Positions 48,802 through 59,720 of a DNA stretch of 64,000 nucleotides are shown here, one piece after another. Source of the DNA: Umbelopsis ramanniana AG. Its lineage: Eukaryota; Mucoromycota; Umbelopsidomycetes; Umbelopsidales; Umbelopsidaceae. The translations under genes were made by a program, and so were the position numbers. How positions within the stretch are numbered: position 1 is the stretch's first letter; the number at the start of each line of letters is the position of its first letter. The DNA is taken from positions 1 through 64,000 of the forward strand of contig NW_026252161.1 in assembly GCF_025399195.1 (NCBI RefSeq), written 5' to 3'. The notes under the pieces are model-generated. The model worked only from the letters and a program-made list of their open reading frames with translations, made no database searches and was not told the origin of the DNA.

Positions 48802-51075
48802 AATGGACAGAGCTTCAAGAGTTGCAAATCCAAGAAAATACCTTCAGTATTTATTGCAAGCATAACATGCAGTGCGTCTTGTACACGTGCAAGGGGTTTT
48901 GTGCCGTTTGGCCGTCTCATTAAACAAAAAGTTTCCCAGAAGACCGTGGCCGGATCCAGGCACGTGCCTCCATTTTTGGCATAATTTCTCCAAATTGGGT
49001 TTTCAGCAACCAATCATGGTGATCTCAATAGACACGCTTGACATTTGCAGTCTACGCAACTTCATCGAATATAGTGGTTTTATCCTAAAATCGCCTTTTT
49101 CATTGCGGAGTGCTACATACGAATGTCGGCTGTACCTTCAGTATTAGTACAAAAACCGACGGAATGGAAGTAACCCTCACGATATCTGAACAAGAAGGTG
49201 ATAAAGCGTTGGAGGATTATGCACTGGATAGGCCAAATCACAATAACGATGAACCTGGCATTATTGTATAGAAGGTATGGCAGACTTTACATTTCGCTTT
49301 CTGAAACCATGGACCGTCTTGTTTCTCCAAAATCTCGCAAGGCAATGTAAACTTCGAATTAATTTGGGCAAAACAATTCCCCGTCAGTATTCTCAGTTTC
49401 TTTTACATTCCATTGAACATCGTTGTATCCGAGATTCCGCGTACTCTGATCACTTCGTAAAATGAATAAATCTTAATGATAAAGCGTGGAATGCCATCTA
49501 GCTCGAATGAAAGGCTTTTTGGAATAACGCCGTAGTGAAGTAGGTGGTTTTCTCATGACAAACGTGTCGTAGCCATGAAATAAACTGCCCCATATCACTC
49601 ATTGACTCTGAGCATGTGCTAAAGAACGTGTTCCCAATGGTACTGCCACACAATGAACTCATTCAGTGGGCAGTCTTGGCGCTTATGAACTTGAAGGGCT
49701 TTGGCGACATAAACTCAGATTTTCGAACAATGCTGCTCAACCTAATATCCACTAAATGCATCTGGATTTCGGTCTGTAATTTTTCAAAATGTGCTCTGCC
49801 AAAGTCGATTTCGTGAGACGAGATTTTGTATCAAAAGATTATCTCGACCATCGATTTATAATGCAATGTTCAACATAGCAGCTGCATGCAGCTGGAGTAT
49901 GACATGCAGGCATATACTCATTTGGAAGGAAAAAAGAAACAATAAGTGTAGATACCATAAATATCACTGGATACAGTAACAGGGCATCATTTGTATATCT
50001 TGCACGTTATTATCACGTTTCATTGCAACAAAGTTCTGAGAGCAATGTCAAGAATACGCCATAACAGTCAATAACTTTATCGTTTGCTTTTCTAGAAGGT
50101 GCCGATCATGCAGATCCTGCAGGAGTATGAATTCTGAGCTCGTTCAGGAACAAATGTTCATAGTGGAACATTCTACAGAACGGGAATAAGTTTGTCAAGA
50201 ACCTCAATACTTGCACAGAAAATGGAGACCGCTTCAGTGATTTTGAAATTTTTTCATCGTTGGTATAAGCATTGATCGCAACTGATGCTTGGGCTGTATG
50301 TATTTGCTGATCTAGTGTACAGATGATTACAAAGACCTTACTTTTTGCCCTTCAGAAGGTTATATTCATGCTATATGTCCTTCTAAAACAGACTTCTTTT
50401 CCTGAGTGAACTGACTACAATTTATCATTCATGATACAACTCTCCAACCCCTTTAACGTCCAAAGCAGTTGCAAGTGTATTAGTAGCAGTTACGCTAATT
50501 CGCTCTAAGATTCAAAGGAGAACTGTCTTGAGCTGAAAAAGAGAGCATGCAAGTTTTTGCTAAACCAGTCATGAAATGGGATTGGCAACTCGATAAAATT
50601 TTCTCGATAAACGGTTGGTGGACAGTTGCATAACCCCAGCCAGCAAAAGACGGCCTGGGTAATCCAGACTGCTAAGAAGCTGGTCCAGACAATGAATGAT
50701 TTGCCATATTTGCTTGTAAAACGGGCGAAAGCCATGTACAATCCTCTTTTTTCTTATTATTTGTTTGCACGTTTTTATGTGGACGTGCGCAGGCTTAAAG
50801 TGATAGAATGTGGATCAGCAAACACTACAGTTGCCTAAACAAAAAAAAAAAATCCAGTCCATGAAGACCATATTACGTTTATGTACAGTACAGAAAGTGG
50901 GGATTGAACAGGAATAGAGATTTTGGTTGCTTGACTTCATGGCCAAATAGTACAAAGAATGAAATATACAGAAATATAGGTTCCGTTACAAAATAATAGG
51001 GTAACGATAGGTAAGCGATAAATAATACGAGGGTTTTGAAAAGTATTGCAATTTGATTGGATTGTCATCCTTCGC
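48802..51075. other. Copy 2 promoter, relic region and hydrolase 3' flank
   Basis: 2274 bp. A TATA-like CAATAAATA (minus, 48848-48856) is 47 bp before copy 2, with CACGTG boxes at 48884-48889 and 48961-48966. Farther on lies the phosphoesterase relic (50092-50232). Small ORFs (49164-49271, 49616-49816, 50505-50735) have no recognisable domains; the last has a hydrophobic segment but no support. Confidence 0.45.
50092..50232 (-). pseudogene. Decayed 3' end of a third phosphoesterase copy
   Basis: Same orientation as copies 1 and 2. In the minus-strand direction it ends at a TCTAG resembling the stop of copy 1; on the plus strand, the block at 50126-50165 matches the corresponding 3' coding end of copy 2 at 30 of 40 positions by eye, with gapped similarity continuing for about 60 bp. 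The translated relic keeps EHLFL and HTPA where the intact copies have EHLFL and DTPA, but an internal stop and indels interrupt it. No upstream part of the gene could be traced. Confidence 0.65.
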
Positions 51076-52373
51076 TTATGCTGCGAGCGCCATGTTTTGC
51101 TGCCCATTGGAGCCATTGGTAGCTTTGGTCTCCAGTGACATCTCTGGGATGTCCTCATCGACTTCTAAAACAGCTTCAAGTCCTTGATCGTAAGAAGAAG
51201 TGTGCTTGACAGTGGCATCATGCGCCTCCTTGGCGTCACGAAGACTCAATTCAACAAAGTCGGCCAATTTGTCATCAGCACGCTCGAGGATCTTCTTGTC
51301 CTTGACGACTTCACGTACACAGAACCAATCGTGCACACAGTCCTCCATGACGGTTTCAACATCCACGCCGTCGTCTCTAGCCTTATTGGCCACATCAAGA
51401 GCATCATCTCGAAGCACTTCCTTATCACCAACATAGAACAGAACATGTTTTGGTAGGAAGGCTTGGAAACCCGTGGTTAATTTGGCGATACCAAGAACGC
51501 GAATGGCATCGGGTGGCGTATCAGGATCCAATGGCTCAAAGTAGTCTTTCTTGATGACTTTGGCTGTGTACTGTGATACAAAGTCATATTTGACGTTTTC
51601 TTTCCAGGACTCCGAAGTAGTCTCATCGGTCACGAGAGGGGAAATCATGACTGAACCTGCAGGTCGGGGCAGTTCTTCAAGTACAGGTTGAGTGGAGTTA
51701 TCGTCGTCGGTGTCCTCAGTGACAATTTCGAACATGCTGGGATCATGTGTGATGAATAGCATTTCCAAAATGAGAGCAGCACCAGCGCTATCACCAATGG
51801 TGACAATTTTGTGAGGCTCGACATTTAAATGGCGTGTAAGATATTCATAGGCTCGGACAATGTCCTCTACCGGTGAGGGATAGCGGTGTTCGGGCGCCAA
51901 TCTATAGAAAGAAAAGTTTAGAAGGTTTGGCTTGAGTTACACAGGAAACTGGAGTTCATAGTTGCTGCCTGACCCCCAGCTACTTACCGATAGTCAACAG
52001 ACATGATGATGGCATTCAGTCCATACTTGAGCTTCAGGGTTTTAATCCATGAGATATAAGCATCCATATACATGGTTGGGGTACCAAGACGGAAACCTCC
52101 ACCATGGACGTTGAAAAGCACCACATTGGATTCGTCGATCCTTTGTCTTATGCTGCCTTCATCGAGACCACTGACGTCTTCACCGATCCAACAACCTTTC
52201 CACTCCAAATTCCACGTCACCTTCTTGATCCAAGGCTTATGTTCCTTTCTTGCTCGAGTAACGTCGTTTAATATCAAACGAGCTGCTGGAGCAGGCATGG
52301 CAAAGACCTTTCGTAGCACCTTGATGGTGGTGGACGGAGGCATTTTGCGCAGAGCTTTTCGGATTCCTTCCAT
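51076..52373 (-). CDS. Alpha/beta hydrolase (esterase/lipase, HSL-like)
   Basis: Fold-3 alpha/beta hydrolase, probably an esterase on steryl or short-chain esters. Exons 51988-52373 and 51076-51901, 403 aa. Oxyanion motif NVHGGGFRLG (about 87-96), then SVDYRLAPEHRYPSP and the nucleophile elbow GDSAGAAL (Ser about 167); late Asp in FYVGDKEVLRDD and catalytic His in EDCVHDWF. The insert ITEDTDDDNSTQ is acidic. An ATG at 52538 in the same frame would add 55 residues including a hydrophobic stretch (YFVSLALCSLTSLSLSLAF); I prefer the start at 52373 (MEGIRKALRKMPP) but a membrane-anchored longer form, as in Say1-like enzymes, is possible. Confidence 0.88.
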
Positions 52374-53425
52374 GATAAAGGCAAGTGAGAGAGAGAGAGA
52401 AGTAAGCGAACAAAGGGCCAAGCTCACAAAATATAAATAATGGCTACTCAATTCAATGTCTGCCGTTAGTGTTACAGTCATTTCCTTCTCACACCATTCC
52501 CCGCACGGTCTGGTGTTACCTGCTAATCCATTTTTCATCTAGTAAAAACCCGTCAGTTTGCATTGCATCGTACACATATCCTGGTCTGCCACCATGCCGA
52601 TACATACATCGTCCGTCCTAGCGACGCTTGGGTGTGTGTCCATAGAAAGAGGCTCAAAAGAAGTACCCCAATGTCGGGTGCACTTCACCCATGGCATTTT
52701 CACATGGGTACGTTTCCCAAGCATGCCCAATAATATAGCCTAAGCCGAATTTTTTATTATACAGTAATGGATAAATATAGCCCATTTACGATGAGCCAAA
52801 AGTTCCAATGGGAAGAGGGATCTTCCAACGTGGGTTCCACTTGTCAGCTGCCATGCCATGTACGTCAAACAACTTCAGGCCATTCAGGCCAACCCAACAT
52901 CGCCCTTGTCCCCAGAAACAAGTCGATGAGAAGAGAGCAAAGAGCAGTAGAGTACAGTATATACTGTAATGGAAAGGTTAGTTAAGGGCGTCATTCGGTT
53001 CCAGGTAAGTGGAGTTATCATTTACCAAGGTTTTTGATGCAAGAAAAAGGAAATCAGAAATAGAAGGACGAATATCGGTGGTGAATCAGGGAAGGGTAAT
53101 AGGAGTAGAGGTACAAAGTACCGCATGCAATACATGTTGATGCTTTCAGGTGGGGCCAAGTGGAGGAGCAAAGTCCAAGTCGTCTGCTTAGAAAATTTTA
53201 GGATGGAAAAATAGGGATTTCCAGCGGCTTCCACATTCCTTCTGGCCTCAGAACAAAATGACCCTTTTTCCCTTTGGTTATGTTGATATAATCAATACAC
53301 TATTATTTATTTTTTAGAAAGAAAAAAAAAAAAATTAAATAATGTCCATTCAGCTGAAAAACAAAAAATGCACAAGTAATGGGGTCGCTTGCATGATGGC
53401 CCTGCCAGTCCCGCCAAGCCGTCCG
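52374..53425. promoter_or_regulatory. Hydrolase upstream region and Sec7-PH 3' flank
   Basis: 1052 bp. Includes a (GA)7 run at about 52387-52400 and an ATATAAATAA block at 52431-52440, 60 bp before the preferred hydrolase start. An A13 run sits near 53323. No gene seen. Confidence 0.4.
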
Positions 53426-56145
53426 TTATTCCCAAGAAGTAGGTCCATCGACACAAAGTTCCTCCTCATCTCCTACAGAAGATAACTCGGAATTGCTCCT
53501 TTGTCTCGATGTTTCAGGTTTGGTTTGCAATAAGGGTTTATCCTGTTCTCTGCCAGCAGGCATGGTGGGGTGACTTCTACTACGACGGCGCATAAGCTTG
53601 GTTTGCTTGAGAGCTTGAACAGCAGGCACAGGAATGGGTTTGTCCTCTTGCTGTTGCGAGCCTCCAAACGCCCGAAGTTTACTGGTCCAATCCCACATAC
53701 TCTTGTTTTTCGTCACCTCGTCATTGCTATAGCTACGCTGACGGAGGGTTTCCGCGTCGTGTTTTGCATCGGGTAATTTGGGAGGCTCCGTAATCACCAG
53801 CCTTATTTTCTCATTGTCTTTCTCCATATCATTCACACTACCAATGGAGATATCGCTTTCATGAGATTGCCGTTCATACGCTTGATCGTCTCTCAGTTTC
53901 TCTTCACTTCCTTCCAGGAAAAATCCTTTGGGGATACCTATCAAACTGGACCCACGGGCAGGCACTTTAGGTCCACCAGGGTGATTGGCATCATACGATT
54001 GTCGCTGGTAACCAGGTGAAGCTGAGTAACTCCTTCTCATTCGGTTTCGCATTTCGTGGCTTTCGCTATCGGTGGAAGGGGTTCGTTGCAGAGACACACC
54101 CACCATCTTGCGAATCATCTCACTTTCCCGTATGCTTCGGAGCTCCTTTTCTAAAATGGTTCTATAGCACTCCAATTTGGTGTACCGTAACCGACAAGCT
54201 TGCAATCGACTGCTGGTTGTTTCTGCATATTGAAGGATCTTTTCTCGAGTAGATTTTTGAAGTGGAACAAGCACCATCAAATTGCGCCGAAAATAGAGGT
54301 CTTGTTCGATCCTCCTTGAAAGATTGTCAATGCCAACCGAGAGATCTGCCATTTTTGCGTGTACCAGCTCTTGCCGTCGAATAACATCTTCATGCCGACT
54401 ATGCCTTGAACTGCCGTTATGAGAACTAGTCATTCGGATTCCAGTGGACTTCATACTGGCGGCATAATTCAGTTTACCCATCCAGTCGTACATTTCTTGT
54501 TCGTTTTCTGCTCTAAAAATGAATTGCTGTCCATCACCTGTATGAAGTCGGAATGCATTGGGATACTTGGTATATTGCTGATCGCAAAAGCATACAGAAT
54601 CAGTGAGCGATATGATCTGCACCGGTCTGAGATACGATGATGGTATGGATGAAGATGTGGTCGAGATGGAAGGGGCGAACGAGGCAAAAGATGTACTGGA
54701 ACGAAGCATAGGTGAAGACGTTCGCTCAGGAGGAGTTGCTTGACCAGGACTTGGCGGTGCTGTGCTGTTTAGTATTTCGATGGTGGGGGTCGCCGGTAAG
54801 CTGACACTTGCCCTATCTGATAAATAAGATTCACTTCTGGGTATGTCGAACCAATCCAGGAAAGCAGAAATGTCGGCAAAGAAGATGAGCTGACTACCAC
54901 TGAGGATCATACCAAAGGTTCGCCATCCGCGTACATTGGCTCGCTTGCCTCCTTGCATGAGTTCATATTTTCGATCGAGAACGCCGGCTTGCGCAACTCG
55001 AACCATGTATCCCGCATCCTTGTAGACACTGGTGACTTTTGAATAAATAGAAGACGAGTCGTTGGAAGTTTTGTTGCTCTGGCCATCGGAAAGAGGGCTT
55101 GATTGCTTGGTCTTGACTCCACTCAACGTGAACGAAGGTGCGCGCGAAAATGCTCGCCTAAGAGCATCAATGTCAAAGTAACTGCCTTTGAAGTCATATG
55201 GATTATCGGAAGGCAATAGCCTCTCCAGTTGAGCTTCCAAGTCATTGTTGACAGGTATCTAAAAAAGAACGAGGAGTAAGTTTCACTCGGGGGAATGTCC
55301 CAGCGAGTTTCACAAAACCCTATGTCTCACCTGGTTGCTCGGTCCATCTGGCTTAGCTAGCTTGGGGAGCCACGAGGTTTGCCCTCGGGTATCTGCAGCT
55401 TTGGTTAATTGTCGTTCTTGAATAGGGTCCATGGGCTGTGCGTACTGGAACTCGCAATTAACAATGTTATCATATATAACCTGCATAGATCGTCATTGTA
55501 GGAGGTTATCAGTATTGATCAGTCCATTTAAGCTATGGGTTCTAATTGAGCCCCTTACGTCTAAAATCTCTGCGGGTATATTCTCTCCTCCTTCTATCAA
55601 TCGAGTTCTCATGATGAACGTATCGCGGGTCATCTTGCGCTTCACATTCTTGTTATGTGCATCTGTGTGAAGCAGTAGGATGGAAAAAGCCATAGCGTAC
55701 GCTGAATCTATAGTATGTGACCTTAGTTTGGAGTGGGACAAAGTTATGGAGGGGGAGGGCAATATCATACCGTACGATTCAGCTAAATCAGGATTGCATT
55801 CATGGTAATGTTTTGCGAATGCCTCTAGAGCTCTGTCTATCTGCTGGGATTCTTTTGGAAGATGAACCTTTGCAAGAAGTCGTCTAGACGATGGATAGAA
55901 TCAGTAGATGATAGCTGTATAGTCTTTCCATCTTAAATCAAGAACCAACCTAAGAGCTATATCAATGGCTTCCCCAGTGAAGTCAAAGAGCTCCAGCTCT
56001 GCCTGGAATGTGCCCGTCCCGTCTCTTTGATCCAGATTGTAATATTATCAGAGAGCTGGAGCTTTCCGAGTAGTCTGTTGAGGCAGCGCCAGTGCTGGAC
56101 GGAAGTTGGGAAATCTTCGCTGTGACTGCAAACGGCCAGAGTGTC
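53426..56145 (-). CDS. Sec7-PH Arf guanine-nucleotide exchange factor, 5' part missing
   Basis: Exchange factor of the Syt1/EFA6-like class that activates Arf at membranes. Exons on the minus strand: up to 56145-55950, 55883-55771, 55559 to about 55710, 55480-55331, 55258-53426. Sec7: LFDFTGEAIDIALRRLLAKV, LPKESQQIDRALEAF, FSILLLHTDAHNKNVKRKMT. A PH domain follows in the 611-codon last exon (YMVRVAQAGVLDRKYELM, WRTFGMILSGSQLIFFADIS, DGQQFIFRAENEQEMYDWMG), then a coiled coil and a Ser-rich tail. Upstream of LFDFTG the conserved-looking TLAVCSHSEDFPTSV and LLGKLQLSDNITIWIKETG lie in another frame with no possible intron between, and the next gene begins 55 bp upstream. It may be a pseudogene or an assembly fault. 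Confidence 0.75.
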
Positions 56146-56197
56146 CTTTTTCCAAAAAGTTTATTAAGAGGAAAATAATTACCATGGAGTATTTTAT

Positions 56198-58016
56198 TTA
56201 CAGGGTTAACATAAATAGATATGATATTATCAAGCTAGATATCATCCATTGCGACACATATTCCTGTGTTGCAGCCGATCGCTGAGTACTGAGAGCATCA
56301 ATTCGATTATAGAGTAATAAGTTTGGACTGGTTGAGCCCAAACCATGTATAGCGCCACTAGTAGCCATGCCAGTAATAGCACGAATGATATCTGCAGGCT
56401 GCATGGCAGATTTGTTCTGACTTATTCGCTCAGACATGTAGGTAGCCATGACACCTGCAGCAAATGGAGTAGAAAATGAAGTGCCGCTTGATACGTACGT
56501 CGCTGTATCAGAGCCTACCCAAGTTGAGCGGATCTGAACTCCTGGGGCAAACAAATTGACACAGGGCCCATAATTACTAAAACTTGCAACGTTATCAAAA
56601 CGATCAGTCGATCCTACTGTCAGTGCTGTGCGAGCACTGGCTGGACTGAACTCGCAAGCGTCTTGTCCAACACCACTTTCGTCCCCATTTCCAGCGGCCG
56701 CCTAAGCAAAAAGAAAAAACATGTTTAACACCCCATTGAAACCTCTCATGCTTTTTACAAGCAGTCCATTCACTTACAACCATGACGATGCCTGCGTTGA
56801 CAAGTGCCGTAACAGCTTGGTCCAAAGCTGTGCTTTTTTGAGTACCGAGAGATAGGCTAATCATATAGCAAGTCATTAGATGTCATTTTTTCAACACACT
56901 ACTTAGGGAAAGTGTATGACTTACTTGACAATTGACCTATGGCTATTTCCAAGTTTCTTCGCAGTTTTTATAACATACTGCAGCCCAAACAAAATATCGC
57001 TGACAGTCCCGCTGCCATTCCTGTCTAGGGCCTAAGAGTGAATCCGTTTGTGAACAAATTGGGAAGGTTGGTTTTATGGAAAAATAAATAAACGCGAGCA
57101 TCATTGCTTACCTTGACGGCAATTATTTTTACTTTTTTTGCTACCCCATAAGCATTTCCACCAATGATACCAGCAACAAATGTGCCATGTCCATTATCGT
57201 CTATGTCTACGCTGTTGTCCACAGTTGTGATTCCCCATGAAGCTCTTCCACCGAAGTCTGTATGTCCGATATTGACTCCACTAAAAAGAATGTTATTGAA
57301 CAGTTATATGCTGCTTGTATGCCAATAGGATGCGCTACTTACGTATCAATCACATAGGCGACAATTCCTTCTCCGGCACTTTCAGGATACGAGTAGTCAG
57401 TTCTGAGAGGCAAGTATTTTTGGCTGATACGAGCTAATCCCTATGGACAATGTATACCACCATAGACATGTTGTTAGTACGACGAGAGGAATAGATTTCC
57501 ATAGTCTGGGCAATGGCAGTTTTTTTTTCCTGCAAGCACATCAAGGTTTCAACTTACCCAGTTTGGAGCATCCGTTTGAGTGACAGTCTGAGTGCTATTC
57601 AGCAAGGCATTGAAGGTCTCCCCACTTTGAGATCCATCGAGACTTGGTGCATCGCTACCCTGCTCTTCGACGTCTGGAGTGTCCAGCGTTCCATTGTATG
57701 GAGCAATGTGAACAATGCTATCTGCTTCAATACCAACAAAACTTGGGTGCGTTTTCAAGAATTCTCGTTGTTCTTTAGTGAACTTCCAGACCAAGATATG
57801 TGTCGTATTATCAAACGTCAGAATCTCAGGTTTGGGCGACGTAGATGGCTGACTGGCGGTAAGAATATTATAATGAAGATTTAACGACAATTTTTCGATG
57901 AGTTCTGGCGGTGGCAGGCTAGAAAACATTGCAATTTGGCTCTGTAGTGCTTGCCTAACCGGCACAAGCACACAGGTCAGCACGGCCAGGGAGAGCCTCA
58001 TAAATGGGGGTCGCAT
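56198..58016 (-). CDS. Secreted subtilisin-like serine protease (S8)
   Basis: Exons: 57558-58016, 57343-57440, 57112-57280, 56925-57031, 56778-56856, 56198-56701, 471 aa. Signal peptide ([17 protein letters not shown]), an inhibitor-I9-like propeptide (about 40-115), a Ser/Thr/Asp-rich linker and a proteinase K-type catalytic domain. Triad: Asp185 ([15 protein letters not shown]), His217 ([15 protein letters not shown]), Ser379 ([13 protein letters not shown]); oxyanion Asn309 in AAAGNGD. After the domain a tail ends in [16 protein letters not shown], hydrophobic to the stop, which suggests a GPI-anchor or membrane-tail signal rather than free secretion. All phases agree. It lies directly upstream of the truncated Sec7-PH gene on the same strand. 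Confidence 0.93.
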
Positions 58017-58684
58017 GATTAGTCTATTGCAACAACGTGGTACGCGCTGAGGGAGTGTAAAACAATCAGAAAGAAGGAAGAAAGATCTTGAGAGATTATT
58101 TGTTAGCAAATCTGTTTATTTGACGATGTGGCCGGTGAACCGTTTGTTTGAAAAAGCGGTTTCATCGATGTTGAGGTTGGAAACTCACCGAGGCGCTAGG
58201 CAGAGTCATTGACGCACATATCGTTGTAGAGAATTGACAAGGGAAACCCAGTGTTTGAATTAAATAGGTTCTAGGCAAGCGTTTGGATGGTGATACTCGA
58301 ATGTTGATGACTACAGCAGAGAGACGGCGACGCCAAACCCACCATTGAATTGGAACTTTGGCATAAAATTTTCCCAGTTTGTTTGGATCGAGAAACATCA
58401 TAATAGCCAATATAATTTTGCTAGAAGGTTTCGGGGTTTGTCGATGTGGACGTGCTTTTGTTGCTAACGCTTCCAACCAGTTGTTGTTCAAAGTGCAAAG
58501 GGTCAATTGGGGTTAGCATGCCGTGTGTGGGTTGAGAATAAATTTTCATTGGCCAGTTCGCTTGAATGAATGGGTTATCACACCATTTTGATCTTTTTTT
58601 GCCCGCTTACTGAGGGAACCCGCCTTACTACATAAATACAGTCAATCTTGTACTTTTCCCCACTCGTTTGTTACTACTCCCACT
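58017..58684. promoter_or_regulatory. Divergent subtilase/acireductone dioxygenase promoter
   Basis: 668 bp. A CATAAATAC TATA-like element near 58631 is about 55 bp before the dioxygenase ATG. A minus-strand open frame (58162-58506) has no ATG at its start and no domain; not called. Confidence 0.4.
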
Positions 58685-59458
58685 ATGCGTGCTTATTACT
58701 ACGACAACACCGAATTGGACCAAAGAGAAGTCCATGATTCCGGAAAACCAGTATCGGTCGACCAACTGAGTCAAGTTGGTGTCCTGTACTGGCGCATTAC
58801 GGGTGACAATGCCATTGAAGAATTAGACAAGGTTGCTGCCGAACGTTCTTACAAGAACCGAGATCAGGTATATACTCGCTTGTTTGGTCTACACTTCGTG
58901 AGGGCAACATACTGAGCCATTACGCTCAACTTATACTTTCAGATTGTTGTCTCTCCTGAGGCCATGGGTGAGATTTACGAGACCAAGGTCAAGAGCTTCT
59001 TTGACGAGTGAGTGTTTGTTTTTTTCTTGCTTTCAGATTGCATTGATAGCCCGGTGACATTAATTCCTATTTTACCTTTTCCATTTGATATAGGCATCTC
59101 CACGAAGACGAAGAAATTCGATACATCTTGGGTGGAAGCGGTTTCTTTGACGTTCGTAGCGAAGGCGACGAGTGGATCCGCATCGCAGTTGAGCAAGGTG
59201 ACTTGCTTGTTCTTCCCGCAGGCATCTACCATCGATTTACTACCGATTCCAAGAACTACATCAAGGCTATGCGTCTTTTCAAGGAAGACCCCGTATGGAC
59301 TCCCATTAACCGTAAGCAGCTGTGTTTTTAATGTTGGTTTTTTGCCACATTTTGCTATTCAATAGACTCAACACCTTCTACCATATCCCCCTCCAGGCCC
59401 TCTTGCAGACGATATCGAGATCCGCCGTGAATATTTGAAGACTGTGTCTGCAAACTAA
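58685..59458 (+). CDS. adi1: Acireductone dioxygenase
   Basis: Cupin enzyme of the methionine salvage pathway; with Fe(II) it converts acireductone to the keto acid precursor of methionine and formate. Exons 58685-58867, 58943-59007, 59094-59311, 59397-59458, 175 aa. The metal ligands are intact: HLHEDEE gives His84, His86 and Glu90, and IYHRF gives His129, with the same spacing as in human ADI1. RAYYYDN at the N-terminus, [13 protein letters not shown] and the C-terminal REYL also match. Cytosolic or nuclear, no targeting signal. Confidence 0.96.
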
Positions 59459-59720
59459 GCATTGGACATTATCAATATTATCTAGTCCATAGGATTCCCC
59501 TTGCCTTCTTTGCTATATTATGTTACTTAAAAAGGCCATTTTTTGAATAAAACACTGCTGACAGTGTGAAGTATATATTTTCGCCTTTTGAGATAGTAGT
59601 GGAGGAGAAGAAAGAGCAGAAACACAAGTAAAAGTACACAGGTTGAACTACACCATATAACAAAAGGAAAAAAAAAAAAAAAATCAAGGAACGGAGAGGG
59701 GAACAAGGAAATGGAGTTAT

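Noticed and set aside
58162-58506. 115-codon minus-strand frame upstream of the subtilase
   Set aside because: No ATG at its start, no domain, lies in a divergent promoter; also considered as the missing Sec7 5' part, but shows no Sec7 similarity.
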